Of a DNA stretch of 64,000 nucleotides, positions 1 to 10,473 are shown in pieces. The position numbers and the translations under genes were made by a program. Origin of the DNA: Labyrinthula sp. Ha. Taxonomy: Eukaryota; Sar; Bigyra; Labyrinthulida; Labyrinthulaceae. Numbering within the stretch: the stretch's first letter is position 1; every line of letters starts with the position of its first letter. Location of the stretch: the NCBI GenBank assembly GCA_015227615.1, contig JAALGZ010000036.1, positions 124,001-188,000 of the forward strand. Reading direction: 5' to 3'. A model generated the notes under the pieces. The model was not told where the DNA came from. It made no database searches and saw only the letters and a list, made by a program, of their open reading frames with translations.

Positions 1-576
1 TACTTCACCTTCTTCAGACAAACATTCAAAACTCGTGGAGAAATCTGCTAAAGAACTTTCAAAAGCTGCCATACATTCAAACATGGAAGAATTTCCACAG
101 GTTAACTGACCTTCTCCTGACACAGTAAGTACCTCATCAACAAAGGAATAACTCTTTGTAGTATTTTCAAAATCAAGTTCTTTTCCCAAACCAAGTCTCT
201 TAAAGCTCTTAGGTTGAGAACCTTGTCTTGCAAACACGTCACTAGTTGAGCAAAATGGCGTAGTACATGCTGACTTATCGAACTGCTGCCTTCCAAGTGC
301 CATAGATGTGGTACAAGAATAATCAGCACACAACTCAGATATAACTCCCGTTCCATGTTGCTCATCAAATACTACCACTACGGCCATCCAGATTGTAAAA
401 ACGTAGAATGGCAAAGCACACAGCATGAAACAGCATCTCGTGAAAATGCAAGCTTCGGTTGGTCCGTAATTTTTCTTTACAATGTGATCAGCCTGAGGCA
501 TCACCTTAAAAATCATAACGGTCGCGAAAAGGAAAGCTAAAAGTGCCCCCGCAACTGCATAAGAGACTGTGGTCAT
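1..576 (-). CDS. Two-helix membrane protein, cut by the window edge
   Basis: Reading from an ATG at 576, the minus frame stays open for 192 codons and runs off the window, so the C-terminus is missing. Two hydrophobic segments are visible, at about residues 5-25 and 49-70; the second follows a Cys-Cys pair. A polar region with about eight cysteines and several Ser/Thr-rich stretches follows, which could be an extracellular or lumenal domain. I recognise no family. It is divergently transcribed from the 982-aa gene across a 428-bp spacer that holds a TTTTGGGCAAA element. Short ORFs in other frames here are shadows. The open frame and membrane pattern make it a real gene; the function is unknown. 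Confidence 0.75.
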   Translation of the reverse strand, partial: MTTVSYAVAGALLAFLFATVMIFKVMPQADHIVKKNYGPTEACIFTRCCFMLCALPFYVFTIWMAVVVVFDEQHGTGVISELCADYSCTTSMALGRQQFDKSACTTPFCSTSDVFARQGSQPKSFKRLGLGKELDFENTTKSYSFVDEVLTVSGEGQLTCGNSSMFECMAAFESSLADFSTSFECLSEEGEV

Positions 577-1004
577 TGTAATTAAGTTCCTTTGTACAAA
601 TGAGTCTGTTGTGGTTTGAAGAGAGTGTAAACGCTAGTAAAAATATAATATGTTTAGTGAAAGTGAAGGGGGTAAGCGGTTTGGAGAGATTGGTATCGAT
701 TGATCAGGTAATTATCTCGTATGAGGCAATTTACTGGGTGAAGAATTAAAGCTGAAACTATTTGTCTTTTCCTCCGGAATTGCTTTTTTGTGGTCTTTCC
801 CAATCTGGTCCAGTTTTGGGCAAATGTATCAAAAGACGGATATTCAAGAGTAATTCCGCGAGTTATCCCTCAAAAATACAGAACTTAACCATTTTCCTAT
901 TGAATTTCTGCAGGAACTGTTAATTGACACAAATGTATCATTAGAAGGAACATTTACTGCATGAAAAGCTCCCCTTAGAAAATTCACTGTAATTAAGTCT
1001 GCTA
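577..1004. promoter_or_regulatory. Divergent promoter region with TTTTGGGCAAA
   Basis: This spacer lies between two divergent genes. TTTTGGGCAAA is at 814-824, about 180 bp before the ATG at 1005 and 240 bp from the ATG at 576. The same ten-base core occurs exactly in front of three other genes in the window. No TATA box stands out in the AT-rich background. Confidence 0.45.
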
Positions 1005-3953
1005 ATGGGGAATACTTCTGCAAGAGCTTCTGTTTCTAAGAGAAGTCAAAGCGAAGAAATTGATATAAGAGAAGAATCTAGGAATGGTGTAACACCAACT
1101 CTTCGTCCTTATTTGAAGTCTGTAAAATTCGAAAGCATGACAGGATTAGAAGAGGAGAACATTTACAATCCCTTTTCAGGAATGGACCGATTGAGCAGTT
1201 TAAAGGAAAACTTTGCTGATCTTCGCAGCTTAGAAGATGCTAGTTCTTTATCTGACAACGATTTTCTTGATTTTGAGGATAATTCAAGTGAAGAAGGAGC
1301 GGAAGTAAAAAAGCAGGAAGATTATTTTAACGACGAGAAAAAGGTAATTGAGGAAAAAGTACTAAAATCTTATGAGAAGGTAGGGAAGTTAATGGAAGCA
1401 CTAATCAATTCCACAGATCAGGCAGGCAGTTTTTCTTTGAGTAAGGAACAACAAGAAATGTTTCTACTCAACTCATCTTCTCCTGAAGAAGTTCCGACTT
1501 CCTACTTTGAGGATGTAAAACAATTTCTAGTGGCAAGAACTCCCAATTTTAAAAAGATTGAGGATGTTTTTTTTATGCAACATAAATATTCTATCGAAGA
1601 GAAATTAACGGAAGAAATTATCTCTGATGAAGATTTTGAGTTCTCCAGTTTAGAAATGAAAATTAAATCCCGTGTAAAAGAATTTGGAAGTGAGATTTGG
1701 AAATCCGAACACGGAAGAGAGTACTTTATGGAAAGGGATAAATATACAAAAAAGTTGTTTCAATCCAATCAAGTTGCTGTGCGAGACTTGCTCCAAGAGG
1801 CCAGAAAAATTAAGAAGAAACTTAGCACTAAAGAAAAGAAACGGAGCAGAGCACCCTCCTCAATAAATCGAGATCATGGCCCTAATAGAAAAGCGCTAAA
1901 CCCAATGATTGTAACTAAAGGTAGATCTGCGGGTCTTGTGTCCACTACATCTGTTTCTTCTAAATTGGTGCCCAATTTTAAAGATTTGACAAATAAGACT
2001 ATTGCACTCACAGTCGCAGGAACTAAGACAACCATCGATAAAACAATTGCACTTACCGTCGCTGGAACAAAGACAACGATAGATAAAACCAAGCAATATT
2101 CAGTAGCAACAATGAAAAGAACTAAAATGGTAACAAACGCTTCGGCAAACTTGCTTGGTCTAACTAGAAGGGCAGGAAAAAGAAAAAAGAAAAAAAATAA
2201 CTCGTTTAATTTAGATGTGGATTCCTTTGTGGAGGATGGCCTCGAAGCTGTCTCTGTTTCATCTGGTGCAGAAAAATTTGAATCTGAGAAAAACTTGACA
2301 CTTCAAAGAGAAAAGAAACAAACAATTAGTTCAGAGAAGCAGCAACTAAGAAGATCACTTGAGCTAGAAATCAAGTTCCCTAATCTTTTGGGATGGAGGT
2401 ACAAAACTAAATTTGGAAAGAGTTTTACAACCCGGCAAGATAGATATGTTGCAATAAAAGATATTATTTTTGAAAGTGGTAAAGGTGATCTAACGCTAGA
2501 AAGAAATGCCAAAGATAAATCTCTGCTAAAATTATCTTCTTCTTTTTTGACATTTAAGCTGTGCATTACTGGAGCTAAAGTTGCTGGAACAAAGGTTAAT
2601 CGATTAGATGTCGTTGTCAACTCAACTTTCGAGTTATATTTCCAGGAAAATGGTGACAATTTAAAACTTGTAGAAAAGAAAACGAAACGAAGTTTTGATC
2701 TCCAAAAAACTGTAAAAATTGCTGGACTTAGGCGAATGGTTCTACCAGCTGCTGTAATTGAGTTCATGAGTCAAGTTTTTCTGCCGAAGATGCTCTCTGT
2801 GCTTGGAATGCGTCTTATTCGGCAAATGTTCTCTTCACTTGAGTACTACAAACTCTCTTTAGCTCAAGAGTTTATGGTTCGTCTAAATTGTGATATTGCG
2901 GCGGATCTTTCTGTAGCACATTGGCAAACAAATTTAGTCTCACCAACTAGAGTAGGTGCAGAAGTGAGAAAGATTCTAGGAATTAATACTGAACAGGCGG
3001 TTCTGCTACATCATATCGTGATTTTGGCTCAGTCACAAAGAAAGAAGAGAGTCAAAAGTAACTTCTCGCTGGAGGATTTGGTAGCTCTATCGAAGATTAA
3101 CCCTCTTGCTGATGATGGAATAAGAAAGGAGCTCTATACCATCTTAGGATTCAATCAGCCGGCGATGATAGATTTTCTACAGGAGATTTTGGAACGTGTA
3201 AAGCATTTAAACAAGAAAAAGTTAACAACCAAAATTATAGTAGATGACTTTCAACTTAGGTTTTACTCTGGCACGAACCCAGATGCACTGAATATCAGTT
3301 TTGAAAGTTTCTTAAGTTGTATTCGATTAGAATACGGAGCTTTATTGTGCAAGGCTCAAAATTTTGCTGGATCTGGTCAAATTCTTCCATTTACGAGGTG
3401 GGTGGATCAAACTAAAGAGGACTTACTTGCAGGAGGAATTTGTTTAACTGCTGTGGAGCACTTAGCAGTGGGAAAAGAGCAGACTGACGTTGTATTCCAT
3501 TTTAATGATCAAGCATTGAACTTGACTGGTGCATTTTCTGCCCAAGAGTTGAACCTCAATATGTTTCCAGTTAATGGAAAGATAGGTGAAAGCAATGTTT
3601 CCTGCTCTTCATTCCATGGAGAAGCAGAGTTAGAATTTATGCAAAAGATTTATCAAGTTTTTCTGAAGACCATTTTTCCTGATGGAAGTGTAGAAACAGG
3701 CTCAGACATATCAGAGAAGAAAAAAGGTAAGAGTGTAAGGGAAGCAGAGAAGATTCTTAAGAAATTACGAAACGTTGAACCAAAAGGGTTAGACAAATTA
3801 AAGCAGAATAAATTGTTTATTAGAAAGCTACCTTTAAAGGTTGTTATCAGTGAAGACACATTTAGTATACAATTCAAACGCAACAAAGATATAAATACAA
3901 ATAGCGCAGTCTCCATTATATGTGAACAGTATTTAGATAGCTTGATAGTTTAA
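1005..3953 (+). CDS. 982-aa orphan protein with low-complexity N-terminal half
   Basis: This is an uninterrupted 982-codon frame from ATG 1005. The N-terminus starts MGNTSA, a weak match to an N-myristoylation site because residue 6 is Ala. Residues 1-330 are acidic and charged, suggesting disorder. Residues 331-360 hold two tandem copies of a 15-residue unit (KTIALTVAGTKTTID). A very basic patch (RRAGKRKKKK, near residue 390) could be a nuclear signal. From about residue 450 to the end the sequence looks globular, with alternating hydrophobic positions and a helical stretch around residues 585-700. I recognise no domain and name no function. It converges with the 371-aa gene; the two stops share the palindrome TTAA at 3950-3953. 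Confidence 0.85.
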   Translation: MGNTSARASVSKRSQSEEIDIREESRNGVTPTLRPYLKSVKFESMTGLEEENIYNPFSGMDRLSSLKENFADLRSLEDASSLSDNDFLDFEDNSSEEGAEVKKQEDYFNDEKKVIEEKVLKSYEKVGKLMEALINSTDQAGSFSLSKEQQEMFLLNSSSPEEVPTSYFEDVKQFLVARTPNFKKIEDVFFMQHKYSIEEKLTEEIISDEDFEFSSLEMKIKSRVKEFGSEIWKSEHGREYFMERDKYTKKLFQSNQVAVRDLLQEARKIKKKLSTKEKKRSRAPSSINRDHGPNRKALNPMIVTKGRSAGLVSTTSVSSKLVPNFKDLTNKTIALTVAGTKTTIDKTIALTVAGTKTTIDKTKQYSVATMKRTKMVTNASANLLGLTRRAGKRKKKKNNSFNLDVDSFVEDGLEAVSVSSGAEKFESEKNLTLQREKKQTISSEKQQLRRSLELEIKFPNLLGWRYKTKFGKSFTTRQDRYVAIKDIIFESGKGDLTLERNAKDKSLLKLSSSFLTFKLCITGAKVAGTKVNRLDVVVNSTFELYFQENGDNLKLVEKKTKRSFDLQKTVKIAGLRRMVLPAAVIEFMSQVFLPKMLSVLGMRLIRQMFSSLEYYKLSLAQEFMVRLNCDIAADLSVAHWQTNLVSPTRVGAEVRKILGINTEQAVLLHHIVILAQSQRKKRVKSNFSLEDLVALSKINPLADDGIRKELYTILGFNQPAMIDFLQEILERVKHLNKKKLTTKIIVDDFQLRFYSGTNPDALNISFESFLSCIRLEYGALLCKAQNFAGSGQILPFTRWVDQTKEDLLAGGICLTAVEHLAVGKEQTDVVFHFNDQALNLTGAFSAQELNLNMFPVNGKIGESNVSCSSFHGEAELEFMQKIYQVFLKTIFPDGSVETGSDISEKKKGKSVREAEKILKKLRNVEPKGLDKLKQNKLFIRKLPLKVVISEDTFSIQFKRNKDINTNSAVSIICEQYLDSLIV
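1995..2084 (+). repeat. Tandem 45-bp repeat, two copies, inside the 982-aa gene
   Basis: Two adjacent 45-bp units (1995-2039 and 2040-2084) encode the same 15 residues, KTIALTVAGTKTTID. Eight of the fifteen codons differ between units, all at synonymous positions, so the peptide has been kept while the DNA drifted. Confidence 0.85.
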
Positions 3954-5065
3954 CTATTATATTCCATTCTTAAATTTACAAGTGTATTTGTTCTTTGCTC
4001 TATGGCTTTGTTCTTTATATCATCGTCCAACTCGTTTAGCTTGCCAATTACAGTACATTGGGCTTCTATATTTCTTATAGCCATTTGCAAGACTTGAGTA
4101 TTATTGTCAATCAGCTTTAAAAAAACTTTCTTACTTGTTTCCTGTAGTAAGGAGTTAAATAAAGCCCAAGAGAGAAACTTGAACCTCTTTCCAATTTTTA
4201 CTTGTTGTATTTCAAGAACTTCAAATAATCTATCGCCAGGGACCTCAAAGAGAACAGTATTTCTAGAAAGCTTTATCAAATCAAAACCAAGAACATCAAA
4301 AAGAACCTGCAAGCGAGCAAGAATAATAAGATTCTCTTCGTTAAGTAAGACTTTTAAAGTGCTTGGACAAATATCTATTTTGTACTCATACCTTTGAGAT
4401 TTGCACAAGATATTAAACTCAAACGGGGATTGCTGAGATTGAGCAATACTCCGACAAATATCTCTTATGTGATCAATTGATGTTTTGGGAAATATAATAA
4501 AGCAATTATATTGTCTATGGTTTCTTCTGTTGGATATTCTTATATTAAACGCTTTTTCGATGAAGGACAAAGAAAGCTTCACCAGTGGAAGTTCTGATAC
4601 AATGAAGTTAGATATTCTTGAAATATTTTGTTTGGGGAATCCAATTCTCTCTGAATCATACTTTAAACTCAGGTCTTTAATAAGTTTGATGAATAACTTT
4701 GACGCATCTTGGAGGAAAGTAAACCCATTTTTCAATAAATCTTCACACACACCAAGAAGTCCAACAATAGAATATGGTGTAAAAATTTTTTTAAGGACAA
4801 GTCTTTCTTTTTGTAATACTTTGAACTTAGACCCAGTAGAAAGTGCCTTGAAGTGTTGCAGCTTTCGTACAAGGATTGTTCTTCTTTCAGCAAGAGAGAA
4901 CATAAGAGGTGAAACTACGCACTTTTGAAGATCATAAAAGTTTTTATTTTCAGAATCTGTGTCATTTTCAAATAATTTTGTCAGGTAACCACTATCTTGT
5001 TGTGTGTTTTTCACACAGAAAACTTCTTCCGGGTTGCTCAGTTCTTCTTGCGTGTAAATTTTCAT
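3950..5065 (-). CDS. 371-aa orphan protein, predicted helical
   Basis: A single 371-codon frame with a true ATG at 5063-5065. The protein is rich in Leu, Ile, Lys and Phe, with long amphipathic stretches and no obvious membrane segment or signal peptide. I recognise no motif. It is divergently transcribed from the bHLH gene with only 105 bp between the start codons, and it overlaps the 982-aa gene tail to tail by the four bases TTAA. Its length and codon pattern argue for a real gene. Confidence 0.75.
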   Translation of the reverse strand: MKIYTQEELSNPEEVFCVKNTQQDSGYLTKLFENDTDSENKNFYDLQKCVVSPLMFSLAERRTILVRKLQHFKALSTGSKFKVLQKERLVLKKIFTPYSIVGLLGVCEDLLKNGFTFLQDASKLFIKLIKDLSLKYDSERIGFPKQNISRISNFIVSELPLVKLSLSFIEKAFNIRISNRRNHRQYNCFIIFPKTSIDHIRDICRSIAQSQQSPFEFNILCKSQRYEYKIDICPSTLKVLLNEENLIILARLQVLFDVLGFDLIKLSRNTVLFEVPGDRLFEVLEIQQVKIGKRFKFLSWALFNSLLQETSKKVFLKLIDNNTQVLQMAIRNIEAQCTVIGKLNELDDDIKNKAIEQRTNTLVNLRMEYNS

Positions 5066-5170
5066 TTTCCAAATTTGCCCAAAATCTGTTGATAGATTAA
5101 CCGTTAAAGTTCGTTTTGCTAGTCGTTGAATTCATTTGAGAGGTTTGAAATCAAAAGAACTCGTGTGCAA
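5066..5170. promoter_or_regulatory. Compact divergent promoter with TTTGCCCAAAA
   Basis: The 105 bp between two divergent start codons must hold both promoters. TTTGCCCAAAA at 5074-5084 is the reverse complement of the element at 814-824 and lies 86 bp before the bHLH ATG. It is only 9 bp from the start of the 371-aa gene, so it more likely serves the bHLH gene. Confidence 0.5.
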
Positions 5171-5539
5171 ATGATGGAAAACAAGAGGAAGATTACTGAT
5201 CTCACCGCAGAAGAGCTTTCTTTGGCTGGTCTTAAAAGAATTAAATACATGGAACATTTCTCTGGGCTCCGTGCCTTTGAGCTTGAAAATGAGCGAAGGT
5301 TATTGAAGAACAAGAAAGAGAAGAAGAGAAGGGCTGACATGAACTCACAATTCCAGTTACTTGCAAAAATTTTAGGATTAGATGTTCGTGAAGTTTTTAA
5401 GGTGGATATCTTAAAAGCAGCTGTAGATGTGCTGCAGGCTCATACTTTCAATAGTAGAGCCGCTTGTTCCGACGAAGGAAAAGAGGCAAAAGGAGAACGC
5501 TTCTGCCAAACCCAACCTTCTAGCTCTAGCTCATGCTAA
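5171..5539 (+). CDS. Hes-like bHLH transcription factor
   Basis: A 122-aa protein from ATG 5171; the longer open frame upstream (from 5126) begins with TTG and has no ATG. Residues 42-54 form a basic region with the N-x-x-E-K-x-R-R pattern (N47, E50, R53, R54). Helix 1 is about 55-68, with the typical MN-x-x-F-x-x-L spacing, then a short loop, then helix 2 at about 76-91 (VDILKAAVDVLQ). Lys46, Glu50 and Arg54 match the 5-9-13 arrangement of bHLH proteins that bind CACGTG; this is family knowledge, not a test. The N-terminal 40 residues and the Ser-rich tail are unremarkable. There is no leucine zipper or Orange domain. It probably acts in the nucleus as a dimer. Confidence 0.75.
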   Translation: MMENKRKITDLTAEELSLAGLKRIKYMEHFSGLRAFELENERRLLKNKKEKKRRADMNSQFQLLAKILGLDVREVFKVDILKAAVDVLQAHTFNSRAACSDEGKEAKGERFCQTQPSSSSSC

Positions 5540-7210
5540 AAGGTTCATTATATGTCTTCCAAGCTGAGGTTACAAATGAATGTTGAATATACAGCAATAA
5601 TTTATAGCAACCTAATTTGATTTTGTATACGAACAATGGGACAAATGAATTCAATCCTTCACTCTATGACTTGAAATTCTATTTTGCTCTAGTGTAGATA
5701 TAAGGAAATGTATAGTACTTATCATGAAGAACAACTTAAATATGCAATATAAATACTATGGCTTTAGATCAGTGGATTATTTGTAAACTGCATTTCCTTG
5801 CACACCCACACGAACCACAAACCGGAAAGGAAGAATAGTCTATAGCGCTTAAGGTTAACACCATAAAAAAGTACACTATGTGTCGGTTATATGTCTCTAG
5901 CTACTACACCGTGCTAAACCTCTTGTTTGAGTATCATAAGTTCTGTTTGATCCTCCAGCAGAGCAGCAAGATAGATTTCATAAATCGCATTATTTCACCT
6001 AAAAAAAGTTAAGAATTTTGTTTCTGTCCACATTATATTTTTGAGCTATATTTTAATTCATATTTTTATTCAAAGTTTTTCATTAACACAGAAACAAAAA
6101 TTTAAATAGTATATCGCAATTATGGATACACAGCCGATTAGGACCTTTTGTCTTTCTCGATTAATAAATAATTTCCGTGCAACATAGATTCAAAACATAT
6201 TCTATTTGAGCACTTACGTAACAGTCCCATACATATAAAAAATATTCATAATTCTTCCACTTAAGAAGTTTTACCAGAAGGTAAGCACTTCACCTCATCT
6301 GAATATGACACGTAGAATATGCGACAATATTATTCTACCTGCTACCCTTGTGGAATTAAAACATTTCAGCTTATATTGCCTCAGTTTTGGTGTTTGATTT
6401 CTTGTTGCAATAAAATTGTTTTCCTTTTCTCCTACCTATGTAATACTTACAAGAAAAGTTTATATTTGGATTATGTTAAAAAAAAGTAACAGTCTTCATT
6501 AATACAGAAAATCTTCGTCAATAAAAATGTACTAATTCTTATAAACTTAGAAAATTACCTGAAACCACTAACACTGATATAAATTTCTTGTTTCATTTTA
6601 AGCGTAGATAAAGTATCAAGTGATTACATAGGCGTAAAACTAGTGCTCTTCCTTCATATTGCCAGTAGCGTCTAAGCAGTTAGATAAGTTCTGATAGTTT
6701 AGGCTTAACAACAAAGGTTTTCATATAATTGAAACTGTTGGGCAACTGCTATCCTAACACTGTTGTACTATGGGATTACCCATTATTCTCATTTTTTCTG
6801 TTCTTAATTCATGAACTCTTTTTCTCAGGTCGTTGCTGTAAGAGTCAGTTTTAAGGAGAACCAAATATCTTAATTTAGTTGAAAAGTAAGAGATGTTACC
6901 TTAGGGAGAAACTATTCTATTCTAAAGTTTTTACCTTGGACTGGCAAGAATGTATTCTGGAAGGCTGGACATTAACCTACAGGGAAAGATAGAACAAAGC
7001 TAAGTACCCTGTCTTTATTAAATATGAAACAAAGATCGCATTTATATTTGGTTATTAGGTTTAGGCTAAACAAACATTATAATTAAAATAAACTGTCTAG
7101 TGTAAACTTTTGCAAATAAACAAGATTTTTGCCCTCACCCTCAGTCCTTAGGTAGACGGTCGAAAAAACTCTAAATTTTAGACTTTATTCTGCTAAACTT
7201 CACAAAGCTT

Positions 7211-7232
7211 CTCCAACAACTAGTTGTTGGAG
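7211..7232. repeat. Perfect 22-bp palindrome
   Basis: CTCCAACAACT is followed directly by its exact reverse complement, giving an 11-bp stem with no spacer. It lies about 420 bp before VDAC. It is too long to be likely by chance and is not part of any gene I can see. It could be a dimer-binding site or a terminator-like hairpin. Confidence 0.7.
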
Positions 7233-7576
7233 GAGCAAGAACGAGTGTGGTGGTGTGGTAAGAAATGTTGACCTTAATAATTCACTCATGCCAAGAAATT
7301 TTTATTATTTTATTTTCAGGTAGAACCAGAAATCTTACAACCTGTGTATTAGGCATGTTTATCGAGACAACAATAGTTTCTCGAGAAGGATTTTATCTAA
7401 ATATTTGTATTGCGAAATAACGAGATAGTTCTTGTCGAGAAGGTCTCGTTAAGATTCTCTCGTTAAAAACAACTACTGTATATATTAGACTAATTTGTCT
7501 TTTACACTTGAATAAGAACTTTCCTCAGAAATTATACTGTTAATTATTAAACACAGAAAATGATATCATAGGTATA

Positions 7577-7586
7577 TTTTGGGCAA
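7577..7586 (+). promoter_or_regulatory. TTTTGGGCAA element before VDAC
   Basis: An exact copy of the ten-base core shared by four promoters in the window, 68 bp before the VDAC start codon. Confidence 0.5.
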
Positions 7587-7654
7587 TTAAGTAATTTAAT
7601 CAAGTGATTAAATCCAAACAAAGATAAAAATAATTGTAATTTGAATCTTTCAAC

Positions 7655-8491
7655 ATGGCACCATTAAAATACGGAGATTTTTATAAGCAAGCATCAGATT
7701 TGTTGTCAAATGATTATTGCTTTGACAAGAAAATTAAAATCAAAACCAAGTCGGCTACCGGTACAGAACTGACTTCCGAAGGTACACTAAAAGCGTCAAG
7801 TTTCTCAACAAAACTTACAACAAAATTCAACATAACTCCGTCTATCCAGATTAACAAACTTGGAGTGTCAAACTCTGGAAGACTTTTTGCAGACGCGGCT
7901 TGTAACAACGTAGTTGATGGGCTTTCCCTTTCAACTGTTGTTGAAGATGGAGCTAAAATGCCACAGGTTGGTGAGTTCAGTGTAAAATATGCACATGATC
8001 TTGCAAAAGTAAATCTGAAAGTTGACACCGTAAATGGACCAACTGTCAAAGGTGACTTTAGTGGAAACTTCGAGAACTTGCATTTTGGTGGGGAAGTTAA
8101 ATACAACACTGGACTCGATGCTAAATCAGGAGGAGAGTTGAAAGACTATGGAGTCGGATTGGCTTATAAGAAAGGAGATTTATGGTGTGGTTTGAAAAGT
8201 ACTGGAAAATTATCTGGATTTGGACTCGGTGTGCACCACCAGATTGGAAAAGATAAGGAGGTTGGAGTTGTTTATACTCACGGAAAGGTTCAGGGATTAG
8301 AGATCGGGGGAAGCTACATTGTTGATTCTACTACTAAGTTGCAAGGAAAGGTTAATCAGGACGGAATTGTAGCGTTCAATGCGCATCAGCAATTAAGTGG
8401 TGCTGCTAAGTTGATCGCAAGTGCACAAGTTGATGCAAAAAGCTTTGGTGCTGACTCTCACAAGTTTGGACTACAATTGATTTTGTCTTAG
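7655..8491 (+). CDS. VDAC, mitochondrial outer-membrane porin
   Basis: A 278-aa, intronless gene at the usual length of the eukaryotic porin (Porin_3) family. The N-terminus reads YGDFYKQASDLLSNDYCFD followed by KIKIKTKSATG, matching the VDAC amphipathic helix and first strand. Alternating-residue beta strands and Gly-rich turns continue throughout. The C-terminus (AAKLIASAQVDAKSFGADSH, then KFGLQL) matches the last strands and the conserved porin signature. The product forms the voltage-dependent channel that passes ATP, ADP and other metabolites across the outer membrane, so the organism keeps a mitochondrion or a derived organelle. AATAAA at 8515-8520, shortly after the TAG stop, is a plausible polyadenylation signal. 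Upstream lies TTTTGGGCAA. Confidence 0.93.
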   Translation: MAPLKYGDFYKQASDLLSNDYCFDKKIKIKTKSATGTELTSEGTLKASSFSTKLTTKFNITPSIQINKLGVSNSGRLFADAACNNVVDGLSLSTVVEDGAKMPQVGEFSVKYAHDLAKVNLKVDTVNGPTVKGDFSGNFENLHFGGEVKYNTGLDAKSGGELKDYGVGLAYKKGDLWCGLKSTGKLSGFGLGVHHQIGKDKEVGVVYTHGKVQGLEIGGSYIVDSTTKLQGKVNQDGIVAFNAHQQLSGAAKLIASAQVDAKSFGADSHKFGLQLILS

Positions 8492-10473
8492 GTTATTTAA
8501 GAGACAGAAAACAAAATAAATCATAAATGAGCTAATTTAAGCCCTCGTTTCTTTGCCGTAACTTTACTAGACACTCGCCGAACTATTCTGGCGTTAAGAT
8601 TTTCTTGATACCTTGTCAAGTATCCAAACTGTCGTGGTATATGTGACTTAAGAAAACTCAAGTATAAAACCTCTTGAAGTTCTATTGCAAACAGAGAACA
8701 TATTAAATAACCTACAATTTGTTTCCAATTTAATCCATTTTGCGCCCTTTATAAAGTAAAACCAATATGTAGATCTATTCTGCTAGTTCAACCACTGAAG
8801 ACACTCAGTATATTATCTTGATGTCTTTGCTGCAGGCCTCAGGTTTTCAGTGTTGTACAATAGGACTTAAGTTCTATCAATAAACCACTTGATCGGTTAA
8901 GTTTTAAAAATAACAGGATTTAATTGCAATGAAAGAAAGTGCATTTGTTCATGAAAACCTGTCATTGCTCTCTTGCAATGATTTTTCTTACCTTATGGGA
9001 ATAATTCATCAAAAACGAAAGAGTGTTACAATTTTAATAATTCTCTATTGAAAACTGTCTGTTCTTTTTGGTTTCATTTACAGAGTATTAAATTGAGAAA
9101 TCAAGTTGTAGGGGGATACACTTCGATCTTTGGCATATGAAACCCCAAATGATAGAACTTCTTGAAGTACTGACTTCATTGTTCAGTGGATAGAACCGCA
9201 ATGAAATTGCTAGATATTGTAGTGAAAGTGATTCCATAAGGTTAAGAATGACCACTCAACTTCAGCAGTTTAACTTTAGGTTCTGCAAAACTCATACATT
9301 CACCACCTATGCTTTTACACTATAATGATGCTGTTTTCATTACAAACTCTCCATGCACTGTAAATTAACAGTACAAGAAGGACTACATAGCAGCTCTGTT
9401 AAGTTAACCCCAAAATTAAAGGTGCCAATGCTAAGAGTTCAACAAGTCATTATCCGCATCGTCTATATCTGCATGAGGATACATATATGATTAGATAGCC
9501 TGGAAGAACTGGAAGAGAGCATTGAAATACTATAAGCAATATTTTCTAACTCCTAGTAGCTGTAAATATGTCGAAGTTCAGCAATTTGGTGTTCCCGGTG
9601 CTTCTGTATTGGTAAAGAAGTATTATGTAAAGTTGCACCTATTTTACAGTCGTGTAACGTTGTGTTTTAACTATGTTAAGTGTGAACAGTCAATAAGGAT
9701 AGAGTCGTACGCTGGACTGCTTAGTGTCTGACTTTGAGGATGGAAAACGTTTTTCAAATCTTAATTAAGAGAAGTGGGTTTAATAAAATAAATTAGATCA
9801 ATAAATCCGTATCTGTTTGCACCTTCTCTCAACACTCTTCTATATGCGAGGCCACTGGAGACCCCTGTTACTGCGTGTTACTTAATATATAATGAGTAGA
9901 AGCAAATAGTTATAATGCCAGATATTACTATGATATATTACTTTTAGTAATAATTACGTTATCGCATAACACCAACAATTCAACTAGGTGTTTAAAGACA
10001 AAATACATGTTTAATGACCTCGGTAAGGAAAACACACTTTCAAGTGAGAATAAAATAATCACTTTTATTACAAAAACCCAATAAGGAATTTAAATTTTAG
10101 AAAGAAGTTTAAACCTTAGCTCAATAGAAATATAACCAAGCAGATCAAGTAAACTAATACACTTGGCAGACTCAAAGCACATTCTATTTACTAAAGTAAT
10201 GTATCTAATCAATTTCAGGCATTGTAAGCAATTAAAAGGATTCAGTGAATAAATAAAGCATAATACAACATCTTAGTTAGTCTAGTTATATATTTGGCAT
10301 ACAGGGTCTTACTCCTAATTAAGCAACCTTGTCCTCAGCACCTAGACAGGAGTTGGTAAAGTTCCTAGTAAAGCGGAGAGAAACTTTCCTCTGATAGAGA
10401 AGAAACATTTTATTAAGTTTAAAACTTTTTGAAAGAGGTCATTTGAATTCTTATACAGGTAATAAGTTTAGTA
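8492..10473. other. Gene-free stretch between VDAC and inverted repeat arm A
   Basis: AT-rich, with only short ORFs lacking proper starts or similarity. The 69-codon frame at 9522-9731 looks like chance. No RNA gene or repeat was recognised. Confidence 0.55.

Larger units (their letters stand above)
5540..7654. other. Gene-free AT-rich stretch before VDAC
   Basis: I see no convincing coding sequence on either strand. It holds a perfect 22-bp palindrome (7211-7232), clustered short CTCGAGAAGG/TCTCGTT repeats around 7378-7470, and the TTTTGGGCAA element just before VDAC. Confidence 0.6.

Noticed and set aside
9522-9731. 69-codon frame between VDAC and the inverted repeat
   Set aside because: Short, without a supportive leader or similarity; probably chance.
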